DNA of 64,000 nt from Protonemura montana (lineage: Eukaryota > Arthropoda > Insecta > Plecoptera > Nemouridae). Positions 53,746-64,000 of this stretch are shown here, piece by piece. Each line of letters opens with the position of its first letter. Position 1 is the stretch's first letter. Under the pieces are notes generated by a model. That model had not been told where the DNA came from. It did not search any database and worked only from the letters and a program-made list of their open reading frames with translations. The stretch is taken from contig OX387610.1 of NCBI GenBank assembly GCA_947568835.1, forward strand, positions 16,849,050 through 16,913,049. The letters are read 5' to 3'. Made by a program: the position numbers and the translations under genes.

Positions 53746-56700
53746 TCGCTAGCCAGGCGCTTCAGACACTCTGCCATGCTAGCCAGACGCTATAGACTAT
53801 ATGCCACGCTAGCCATAGGCTCCAGACACTCTGCTTCGCTAGCTAGACGCTCCAGACACTCTGCCTTGCTACCCAGACGCTCCAGACACTCTGCCATTCT
53901 AGTCAGACGCTCTAGACTATCTGCCACGCTAGCCAGACGCTCCAGACACTCTGCCACGCTAGCCAGACTCTCTAGACACTTTGCCCCGCTACCCAGACGC
54001 TCCAGACAATCTGCTTCGCTAGCCAGACGCTTCAGACACTCTGCCTTGCTACCCAGACCCTCCAGACACTCTGCCTCGCTAGCCAGGCGCTCTAGACACT
54101 CTGCCTCGCTACCCAGATGCTCCAGTTACTCTACCATGCTAGCTAGACGCTCCAGACACTCTGCCTCGCTACCCAGGCATTCCAGACACTCTGGTTCGCT
54201 ACTCAGACGCTCCAGACACTCTGCCTCGCTAGCTAGCCGCTTTAGACACTCTGCTTCACTAGCTAGACGCTCCAGACACTCTGCCATGCTAGCCAGACGC
54301 TCCAGACTATCTGCTACGCTAGCCAGAGGCTCCAGACACTCTGCCACGCTAGCTAGACGCTCCAGACACTCTGCCTTGCTACCCAGACGCTTCAGACTAT
54401 CTGCCACGCTAGCCAGTGGCTCCAGACACTCTGCCACGCTAGCTAGACGCTCCAGGCACTCTGCCTCGCTACTTAGACGCTCCAGAAACTCTGCCTCGCT
54501 AGCCAGGCACTCCAGACACTCTGGCTCGCTACCCAGACGCTCCAGACACTCTGCCTCCCTAGCCAGCCGATCCAGACACTCTCCCATGCTAGCCAGAGAT
54601 TTCAGACACTCTGCTACGCTAGCTAGACTCTCCAGACACTCTGCCACGCTAGCTAGACGATCCAGACACTCTGCCTTGCTACCCAGACCCTCCAGACACT
54701 CTGCCTCGCTAAACAGGCGCTCCAGTCTCTCTGCCATGCTAGCCAGACGCTCCAGACTTTCTGCCACGCTAGCCAGACGCTCAAGACACTATGCCACGCA
54801 AGCTTGACGCTCCAGACACTCTGCCTTGCTACCCAGACCCTCCAGACACTCTGCCTCGCTAGCCAGGCGCTCCAGACACTCTGCCTCGCTACCCAGACGC
54901 TCCAGACACTCTGCCTCGCTAGCCAGGCGCTCCAGACACTCTGCCTCGCTACCTAGACGCTTCAGACTATCTGCCACGCTAGCCAATGGCTCCAGACACT
55001 CTGCCACGCTAGCTAGACGCTCCAGGTACTCTGCCTCGCTACTTAGACGCTCCAGACACTCTTCCTCACTAACAAAGCATTCCAGACACTCTGGTTCGCT
55101 ACTCAGACGCTCCAGACACTCTGCCTCGCTAGCTAGCCGCTTTAGACACTCTGCCACGCTAGCTAGACGCTCCAGACACTCTGCAACGCTAGCCAGACGC
55201 TCCAGACACTCTGATTCGCTACCCAGACGTTCCAGACACTTTGCCTCGCTCCCCAGACGCTCCAGACACTCTGCCTCGCTAGCCAGGCGCTTCAGAAGCT
55301 CTGCCTCGCTAGCCAGGCGCTCCAGACACTCTGCCATGCTAGCCAGACGCTCCAGACTATCTGCTACGCTAGCCAGAGGCTCCAGACACTCTGCCACGCT
55401 AGCCAGGCGCTCCAGACACTCTGCCTCGCTACCCAGACGCTTCAAACTATCTGTCACGCTAGCCAGTGTTTCCAGACACTCTGCCACGCTAGCTAGACGC
55501 TCCAGGCACTCTGGCTCGCTACTTAGACGCTCCAGAATTTCTGCCTCGCTAGCCAGGCACTCCAGACACTCTGGCTCGCTACCCAGACGCTCCAGACACT
55601 CTGCCTCCCTAGCCAGCCGCTCCAGACACTCTGCTATGCTAGCCAGAGATTTCAGACACTCTGCTACGCTAGCTAGACGCTCCAGACACTCTGCCACGCT
55701 AGCTAGACGCTCCAGGCACTCTGCCTTGCTACTTTGACCCTCCAGACACTCTGCCTCGCTAGCCAGGCGCTCCAGACACTCTGCCTTACTACCCAGACGC
55801 TCCAGACTATCTGCCACGCTAGCCAGAGGCTCCAGACACTCTGCCACGTTAGCCATACGCTGCAGACACTCTGCCTCGCTACCCAGACGCTCCAGACACT
55901 CTGCTACGCTAGCTAGACGCTCCAGACACTCTGTCTTGCTACCCAGACGCTCCAGACTCTCTGTCTTGCTACCCAGACGCTCCAGACACTTTGCCTCGCT
56001 ACTTAGAACCACCAGACACTCTGCTACGCTAGCTAGACGCTCCAGACACTCTGCCTTGCTACCCAGACCCTCCAGACACTCTGCCTTCCTAGCCGGGTGC
56101 TCCAGACACTCAGCCTCGCTACCTAGACGCTCTAGACTATCTGCCACGCTAGCCAGACGCTCCAGACTATCCGCCACGCTAGCCATAGGCTCCAGACACT
56201 CAGCCACGCTCGCCAGACGTTCCAGACACTCTGCCTCGCTATTCAGATGCTCCAGTTACTCTACCATGCTAGCTAGACGCTCCAGACACACTGCCTCGCT
56301 AGCCAGGCGCTCCAGACACTCTGCCTCGCTACCCAGGCGCTCCAGACTTTCTGCCTCGCTACCCAGACGCTCCAGGCACTCTGCCTCGCCAGCAAGGCAC
56401 TTCAGACACTCTTTTTCGCTAGCTAGACGGTCCAGACACTCAGCCATGCTAGCCAGACGCTCCAGGTACTCTGCCTTGCTACCCAGACGCTCCAGACACT
56501 CTGCTATTCTAGTCAGACGCTCCAGACTTTCCGCCACGCTAGCCAGACGCTCTTAACTTTCTGCCTCGCTAGCAAGACGCTCCTGACACTCTGCCTCGCT
56601 ACCCAGACGCTCCAGACACTTTGCCTCGCTACCCAGACGCTCCAGACACTCTGCCTCGCTAGCTAGACGCTCTAGACACTCTGCCATGATAACCAGATGC

Positions 56701-56905
56701 TCCAGACTATCCGCCACGCTAGCCATAGGCTCCAGACATTCGGTCACGCTAGCAAGACGCTCCAGACACTCAGCCACGCTCGCCAGACGTTCCAGACACT
56801 CTGCCTCGCTATTCAGACGCTCCAGTTACTCTACCATGCTAGCTAGACGCTCCAGACACACTGCCTCGCTAGCCAGGCGCTCCAGACACTCTGCCTCGCT
56901 ACCCA
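53746..56905. repeat. Mosaic segment duplicated 15.9 kb away, copy 2
   Basis: This repeats 37801-40960, including the AAGCTT-bearing monomer (54796) and the ATGATAACCAG monomer (56686). Identity is lost on both sides: before 53746 the flank is of the 41.8 kb type, and after 56905 it changes to ACCCAGACACACCAG monomers. The flanks of the two copies differ, so this was an insertion or conversion of a long tract, not a plain tandem step. Confidence 0.92.
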
Positions 56906-59235
56906 GACACACCAGACACTCTGCCTCGCTAGCTAGACGCTCCAGACACTCTGCCTTGCTACCCAGACCCTCCAGACACTCTGCCTTGCTACCCAGACCC
57001 TCCAGACATTCTGCCTCGCTAGCCAGGTGCTCCAGACACTCTGCCTCGCTACCCAGACGCTCCAGACTATCTGCCACGCTAGCCAGTGGCTCCAGACTAT
57101 CTGCCACGCTAGCCAGAGGCTGCAGACACTCTGCCACGCTAGCTAGACGCTCCAGACACTCTGCCATGCTAGCTAGACGCTCCAGACACTCTTAGTCGCT
57201 ACCCAGACGTTCCAGACACTTTGCCTTGCTACCCAAACGCTCCAGACACTCTGCCTCGCTAGCCAGGCGCTTCAGAAGCTCTGCCTCGCTAGCGAGGCGC
57301 TCCAGACACTCTGCCATACTAGCCAGACGCTCCAGAGACTCTGCCTCGCTAGCCAGGCGCTTCAGACACTCTGCCATGCTAGCCAGACGCTATAGACTAT
57401 ATGCCACGCTAGCCATAGGCTCCAGACACTCTGCTACGCTAGCTAGACGCTCCAGACACTCTGCCTTGCTACCCAGACGCTCCAGACACTCTGCCATTCT
57501 AGTCAGACGCTCTAGACTATCTGCCACGCTAGCCAGACGCTCCAGACACTCTGCCACGCTAGCCAGACTCTCTAGACACTTTGCCCCGCTACCCAGACGC
57601 TCCAGACAATCTGCTTCGCTAGCTAGATGGTCCAGGCACTCTGCCATGCTAGTCAGACGCTTCAGACTTTCTGCCTTACTAGCAAGACGCTCAAGACACT
57701 CTGCCATTCTAGTCAGACGCTCCAGACTACCTGCTACGCTAGCCAGAGGCTCCAGACACTCTGCTTTGCTAGCCAGACGCTCCAGGTACTCTGCCTTGCT
57801 ACCCAGACAATCCAGACTCTCTGCCATTCTAGTCAGACGCTCCAGACACTCTGCCTCGCTAGCCAGGCGCTCCAGACACTCTACCTCGCCACCCAGACGC
57901 TCCAGGCACTCTGCCTCGCCAGCAAGGCACTTCAGACACTCTGTTTTGCTAGCTAGACGGTCCAGACACTCAGCCATGCTAGCTAGACGCTCCAGGTACT
58001 CTGCCTTGCTACCCAGACGCTCCAGACACTCTGCCATTCTAGTCAGACGCTCCAGACTATCTGCCACGCTAGCCAGAGGCTCCAGACACTCTGCCACGCT
58101 AGCCATACGCTGCAGACACTCAGCTATGCTAGCCACACGCTCCAGACTTTCTGCCACGCTAGCCAGACGCTCGAGACACTCTGCCACGCTAGCCAGACGC
58201 TCCAGACACTCTGATTCGCTACCCAGACGCTCCAGACACTTTGCCTCGCTACCCAGACACACCAGACACTCTGCCTTGCTACCCAGACCCTCCAGACACT
58301 CTGCCTTGCTAGCCAGGTGCTCCAGACACTCTGCCTCGCTACCCAGACGCTCCAGACTATCTGCCACGCTAGCCAGTGGCTCCAGACTTTCTGACACGCT
58401 AGCTAGACGCTCCAGACACTCTGCCATTCTAGTCAGACGCTCCAGACTATCTGCCACGCTAGCCAGAGGCTCCAGACACTCTGCCACGCTAGCCATACGC
58501 TGCAGACACTCAGCTATGCTAGCCACACGCTCCAGACTTTCTGCCACGCTAGCCAGACGCTCGAGACACTCTGCCACGCTAGCCAGACGCTCCAGACACT
58601 CTGATTCGCTACCCAGACGCTTCAGACACTTTGCCTCGCTACCCAGACACACCAGACACTCTGCCTTGCTACCCAGACCCTCCAGACACTCTGCCTTGCT
58701 AGCCAGGTGCTCCAGACACTCTGCCTCGCTACCCAGACGCTCCAGACTATCTGCCACGCTAGCCAGAGGCTGCAGACACTCTGCCACGCTAGCTAGACGC
58801 TCCAGACACTCTGCCATGCTAGCCAGACGCTCCAGACACTCTGATTCGCTACTTCGACGTTCCAGACACTTTGCCTTGCTACTGAGACGCTCCAGACACT
58901 CTGCCTCGCTAGCCAGGCGCTTCAGAAGCTCTGCCCCGCTAGTAAGGCTCTCCAGACACTCGGCCATGCCAGCCAGACGCTTCAGTTTATCTGCCACGCT
59001 AGCAAGAGGTTCCAGACACTCTGCCACGCTAGCTAGACGCTCCAGACACTCTGCTATTCTAGTCAGATGCTCCAGACTATCTGCCACGCTAGCCAGAGGC
59101 TCCAGACACTCTGCCACGCTAGCAAGACACTCCAGACACTCTGTCTTGCTAGCCAGGCGCTCCAGACACTCTGCCACGCTAGCTAGACGCTCCAGACACT
59201 CTGCCTTGCTACCCAGACGCTCCAGACACTCTGCT
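56906..59235. repeat. 2,610-type relative with 390-bp tandem duplication
   Basis: Positions 57181-58700 recur at 62639-64000, where the window ends (offset 5,458 bp). 58036-58425 is repeated from 58426 to about 58770 (13 monomers, offset 390). The spacer type with CTTCGACG and TTCAGTTTATCTGCC follows at 58.85-59.2 kb. Confidence 0.87.
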
Positions 59236-61244
59236 TCGCTAGTTTGACACTCCAGTCACTCTGCCATTCTATTCAGACGCTCCAGACTATCTGCCACGCT
59301 TGCCAGACGCTCCAGAAACTCTGCCACGCTAGCCAGACGATCCAGACACTTTGCCTCGCTACCCAGACGCTCCAGACACTCTGCCTCAATAGCCAGTCGC
59401 TTCAGACACTCTGCCTCGCTAGCTAGACGCTTCATACACTCTACCATGCTAGTCAGACGCTCTAGACTTTCTGCCTCGCTAGAAAGACGCTCCTGACACA
59501 CTGCCTCGCTACCCAGACGCTCCAGACACTATGCCTCGCTACCCAGACGCTCCAGAGACTCTGCCTCGCTAGCCAGACGCTCAAGACACTCTGCCTCGCT
59601 AGCTAGACGCTCTAGACACTCTGCCATGCTAACCAGACGCTCCAGACTATCCGCCACGCTAGCCATAGGCTCCAGACACTCTGCCACGCTAGCAAGACGC
59701 TCCAGACACTCAGCCACGCTCGCCAGACGCTCCAGACACTCTGCCTCGCTATTCAGACGCTCCAGTTACTCTACCATGCTAGCTTGACGCTCCAGACACT
59801 CTGCCTCGCTAGCCAGGCGCTCCAGACACTCTGCATCGCTACCCAGACGCTCCAGACACTCTGCTACGCTAGCTAGACGCTCCAGACACTCTGTCTTGCT
59901 ACCCAGACGCTCCAGACTCTCTGTCTTGCTACCCAGGCGCTCCAGACACTCTGCCTCGCTACCCAGACGCTCCAGACACTCTGCTACGATAGCTAGACGC
60001 TCCAGACACTCTGATTTGCTACCCAGACGCTCCAGACACTTTGCCTCGCTACCTAGACACACCAGACACTCTGCTTCGCTAGCTAGACGCTCCAGACACT
60101 CCGCCTTGCTACCCAGACAATCCAGACTCTCTGCCATTCTAGTCAGACGCTCCAGACACTCTGCCTCGCTAGCCAGGCGCTCCAGACACTCTACCTAGCC
60201 ACCCAGACGCTCCAGGCACTCTGCCTCGCCAGCAAGGCACTTCAGACACTCTGTTTTGCTAGCTAGACGGTCCAGACACTCAGCTATGCTAGCCAGACGC
60301 TCCAGGTACTCTGCCTTGCTACCCAGACGCTCCAGACACTCTGCCATTCTAGTCAGACGCTCCAGACTATCTGCCACGCTAGCCAGAGGCTCCAGACACT
60401 CTGCCACGCTAGCCATACGCTGCAGACACTCAGCTATGCTAGCCACACGCTTCAGACTTTCTGCCATGCTAGCCAGACGCTCGAGACACCCTGCCACGCT
60501 AGCCAGACGCTCAGACACTCTGATTCGCTACCCAGACGCTCCAGAAAATTTGCCTCGCTACCCAGACACACCAGACACTCTGCCTCGCTAGCTAGACGCT
60601 CCAGACACTCTGCCTTGCTACCCAGACCCTCCAGACACTCTGCCTTGCTACCCAGACCCTCCAGACATTCTGCCTCGCTAGCCAGGTGCTCCAGACACTC
60701 TGCCTCGCTACCCAGACGCTCCAGACTATCTGCCACGCTAGCCAGTGGCTCCAGACTATCTGCCACGCTAGCCAGAGGCTGCAGACACTCTGCCACGCTA
60801 GCTAGACGCTCCAGACACTCTGCCATGCTAGCCAGACGCTCCAGACACTCTGATTCGCTACTTCGACGTTCCAGACACTTTGCCTTGCTACTGAGACACT
60901 CCAGACACTCTGCCTCGCTAGCCAGGCGCTTAAGAAGCTCTGCCCCGCTAGTTAGGCTCTCCAGACACTCTGCCATGCCAGCCAGACGCTTCAGTTTATC
61001 TGCCACGCTAGCCAGAGGTTCCAGACACTCTGCCACGCTAGCTAGACGCTCCAGACACTCTGCTATTCTAGTCAGATGCTCCAGACTATCTGCCACGCTA
61101 GCCAGAGGCTCCAGACACTCTGCCACGCTAGCAAGACACTCCAGACACTCTGTCTTGCTAGCCAGGCGCTCCAGACACTCTGCCACGCTAGCTAGACGCT
61201 CCAGACACTCTGCCTTGCTACCCAGACGCTCCAGACACTCTGCT
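59236..61244. repeat. Dispersed ~830-bp block, copy 5, with spacer
   Basis: The block covers about 59236-60060, opening with GCTAGTTTGACACTCC (one base changed from the other copies). The following 1.2 kb includes a monomer short by one base at about 60511 (GACGCTCAGACAC). This same deletion is seen again 1,799 bp later. The next block begins 2,009 bp downstream. Confidence 0.88.
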
Positions 61245-62638
61245 TCGCTAGCTTGACACTCCAGTCACTCTGCCATTCTATTCAGACGCTCCAGACTATC
61301 TGCCACGCTTGCCAGACGCTCCAGAAACTCTGCCACGCTAGCCAGACGATCCAGACACTTTGCCTCGCTACCCAGACGCTCCAGACACTCTGCCTCAATA
61401 GCCAGTCGCTTCAGACACTCTGCCTCGCTAGCTAGACGCTTCATACACTCTACCATGCTAGTCAGACGCTCTAGACTTTCTGCCTCGCTAGAAAGACGCT
61501 CCTGACACTCTGCCTCGCTACCCAGACGCTCCAGACACTATGCCTCGCTACCCAGACGCTCCAGAGACTCTGCCTCGCTAGCCAGACGCTCAAGACACTC
61601 TGCCTCGCTAGCTAGACGCTCTAGACACTCTGCCATGCTAACCAGACGCTCCAGACTATCCGCCACGCTAGCCATAGGCTCCAGACACTCTGCCACGCTA
61701 GCAAGACGCTCCAGACACTCAGCCAAGCTCGCCAGACGCTCCAGACACTCTGCCTCGCTATTCAGACGCTCCAGTTACTCTACCATGCTAGCTAGACGCT
61801 CCAGACACTCTGCCTCGCTAGCCAGGCGCTCCAGACACTCTGCATCGCTACCCAGACGCTCCAGACACTCTGCTACGCTAGCTAGACGCTCCAGACACTC
61901 TGTCTTGCTACCCAGACGCTCCAGACTCTCTGTCTTGCTACCCAGGCGCTCCAGACACTCTGCCTCGCTACCCAGACGCTCCAGACACTCTGCTACGCTA
62001 GCTACACGCTCCAGACACTCTGATTCGCTACCCAGACGCTCCAGACACTTTGCCTCGCTACTTAGACACACCAGGCACTCTGCCTCGCCAGCAAGGCACT
62101 TCAGACACTCTGTTTGGCTAGCTAGACGGTCCAGACACTCTGCCATTCTAGTCAGACGCTCCAGACTATCTGCCACGCTAGCCAGAGGCTCCAGACACTC
62201 TGCCACGCTAGCCATACGCTGCAGACACTCAGCTATGCTAGCCACACGCTCCAGACTTTCTGCCACGCTAGCCAGACGCTCGAGACACCCTGCCACGCTA
62301 GCCAGACGCTCAGACACTCTGATTCGCTACCCAGACTCTCCAGACAATTTGCCTCGCTACCCAGACACACCAGACACTCTGCCTCGCTAGCTAGACGCTC
62401 CAGACACTCTGCCTTGCTACCCAGACCCTCCAGACACTCTGCCTTGCTACCCAGACCCTCCAGACATTCTGCCTCGCTAGCCAGGTGCTCCAGACACTCT
62501 GCCTCGCTACCCAGACGCTCCAGACTATCTGCCACGCTAGCCAGTGGCTCCAGACTATCTGCCACGCTAGCCAGAGGCTGCAGACACTCTGCCACGCTAG
62601 CTAGACGCTCCAGACACTCTGCCATGCTAGCTAGACGC
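61245..62638. repeat. Dispersed ~830-bp block, copy 6, with spacer
   Basis: The block covers about 61245-62070. The part at 62135-62638 matches 60336-60839 and shares its one-base deletion (near 62310) and its GAGACACCCTGCC variant, so both come from one ancestral segment. Confidence 0.88.
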
Positions 62639-64000
62639 TCCAGACACTCTTAGTCGCTACCCAGACGTTCCAGACACTTTGCCTTGCTACCCAAACGCTC
62701 CAGACACTCTGCCTCGCTAGCCAGGCGCTTCAGAAGCTCTGCCTCGCTAGCGAGGCGCTCCAGACACTCTGCCATACTAGCCAGACGCTCCAGAGACTCT
62801 GCCTCGCTAGCCAGGCGCTTCAGACACTCTGCCATGCTAGCCAGACGCTATAGACTATATGCCACGCTAGCCATAGGCTCCAGACACTCTGCTACGCTAG
62901 CTAGACGCTCCAGACACTCTGCCTTGCTACCCAGACGCTCCAGACACTCTGCCATTCTAGTCAGACGCTCTAGACTATCTGCCACGCTAGCCAGACGCTC
63001 CAGACACTCTGCCACGCTAGCCAGACTCTCTAGACACTTTGCCCCGCTACCCAGACGCTCCAGACAATCTGCTTCGCTAGCTAGATGGTCCAGGCACTCT
63101 GCCATGCTAGTCAGACGCTTCAGACTTTCTGCCTTACTAGCAAGACGCTCAAGACACTCTGCCATTCTAGTCAGACGCTCCAGACTACCTGCTACGCTAG
63201 CCAGAGGCTCCAGACACTCTGCTTTGCTAGCCAGACGCTCCAGGTACTCTGCCTTGCTACCCAGACAATCCAGACTCTCTGCCATTCTAGTCAGACGCTC
63301 CAGACACTCTGCCTCGCTAGCCAGGCGCTCCAGACACTCTACCTCGCCACCCAGACGCTCCAGGCACTCTGCCTCGCCAGCAAGGCACTTCAGACACTCT
63401 GTTTTGCTAGCTAGACGGTCCAGACACTCAGCCATGCTAGCCAGACGCTCCAGGTACTCTGCCTTGCTACCCAGACGCTCCAGACACTCTGCCATTCTAG
63501 TCAGACGCTCCAGACTATCTGCCACGCTAGCCAGAGGCTCCAGACACTCTGCCACGCTAGCCATACGCTGCAGACACTCAGCTATGCTAGCCACACGCTC
63601 CAGACTTTCTGCCACGCTAGCCAGACGCTCGAGACACTCTGCCACGCTAGCCAGACGCTCCAGACACTCTGATTCGCTACCCAGACGCTCCAGACACTTT
63701 GCCTCGCTACCCAGACACACCAGACACTCTGCCTTGCTACCCAGACCCTCCAGACACTCTGCCTTGCTAGCCAGGTGCTCCAGACACTCTGCCTCGCTAC
63801 CCAGACGCTCCAGACTATCTGCCACGCTAGCCAGTGGCTCCAGACTTTCTGACACGCTAGCTAGACGCTCCAGACACTCTGCCATTCTAGTCAGACGCTC
63901 CAGACTATCTGCCACGCTAGCCAGAGGCTCCAGACACTCTGCCACGCTAGCCATACGCTGCAGACACTCAGCTATGCTAGCCACACGCTCCAGACTTTCT
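62639..64000. repeat. Truncated copy of the 57.2 kb segment at the window edge
   Basis: This follows 57181-58542 at an offset of 5,458 bp, including the ACTCTTAG marker and the ATTCTAGTCAG monomers. It is cut by the end of the window, so the satellite continues beyond it. Confidence 0.92.

Larger units (their letters stand above)
1..64000. repeat. 30-bp satellite DNA array filling the window
   Basis: Every stretch I read is a head-to-tail series of 30-bp monomers, roughly 2,130 copies. Each contains a version of GCTAGCCAGRCGCTCC followed by AGACACTCTGCC. Positions 1 and 2 of the monomer (A/T, C/T), 7 and 9 (G/C, C/T), 12-14, 17 and 23-24 vary most; the rest is strongly conserved. All copies have the same orientation and I saw no inverted segment. 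A single copy is about 60-67% G+C with two CpGs and, usually, one GCTAGC palindrome. There is no unique DNA, mobile element or gene in the window. The family has no name I recognise. A structural, centromere-associated or other heterochromatic role is possible but not shown by the sequence. Confidence 0.98.

Noticed and set aside
1-64000. CRISPR array
   Set aside because: There are no unique spacers. Repeats are contiguous and 30 bp long with no spacer sequence between them, and no cas genes are present.
1-64000. CENP-B box or telomere repeat
   Set aside because: I saw no TTCG....A..CGGG-like motif and no TTAGGG, TTTAGGG or TTAGG runs. A centromeric role cannot be argued from sequence alone.
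1-64000. Transposon or retroelement insertions that could have seeded the array
   Set aside because: No terminal repeats, target-site duplications, poly-A tails or non-satellite sequence interrupt the monomers anywhere.
1-64000. SMAD-type (CAGAC, GTCTAGAC) sites as a regulatory array
   Set aside because: The short motif occurs because it is part of the monomer. Five-base matches in a repeat carry no evidence of binding, and no gene is nearby.
1-64000. Hairpin or cruciform from the GCTAGC and CTAGCTAG palindromes
   Set aside because: The palindromes are only 6-8 bp with no loop-flanking complementarity, too short to support a structural claim.

Overview
The whole 64 kb window is one block of tandemly repeated satellite DNA. 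I found no protein gene, RNA gene, transposon, CRISPR array or unique sequence. The basic unit is a 30-bp monomer; a typical copy lies at 571-600, with core GCTAGCCAGRCGCTCC followed by AGACACTCTGCC. About 2,130 copies run head to tail, all in the same orientation. A single copy is about 60-67% G+C and carries two CpG sites. An array of this size points to a eukaryotic nuclear genome, in heterochromatin or a pericentromeric, subtelomeric or similar satellite block. I cannot name the species.

Above the monomer there are several layers of higher-order repeat (HOR). Positions 1-1650 are a partial flank. Positions 1651-12900 hold three complete copies of a 3,750-bp HOR (125 monomers), each made of 930 + 1,020 + 1,800 bp parts that end at an AAGCTT-bearing monomer. 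A partial copy (12901-13740) leads into a second HOR of 4,200 bp (140 monomers) spanning 13741-26550. From 26551 the monomer repertoire changes: new variants appear, such as ones beginning ATTCTAGTCAG and TCGCCAGCAAGGC. This zone is organised as a 2,610-bp unit with an internal 1,170-bp-spaced duplication, and both are repeated at 6,630 bp. A mosaic segment at 37801-40960 is repeated almost unchanged at 53746-56905. The right third (42739-64000) mixes six copies of a roughly 830-bp block with local duplications of 1,230, 390 and 180 bp.

Because the monomer is 30 bp, a multiple of three, and its consensus has no stop in several frames, long open frames appear on both strands. The longest is about 1,393 codons, at 34681-38862. 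They encode decapeptide repeats such as AECLERLASE or LARRSRHSAS. The variation is not concentrated at third codon positions, stops arise by single substitutions, and later indels break frame. I therefore treat all of them as by-products of the repeat.

The most notable properties are: perfect 30-bp register for the first 42,720 bases; only five register slips afterwards, two of them the same deletion copied by duplication; a short gene-conversion-like tract inside the third 3,750-bp unit; near-identity of HOR copies, implying recent homogenisation; and a variant spectrum that looks enriched for CpG decay.
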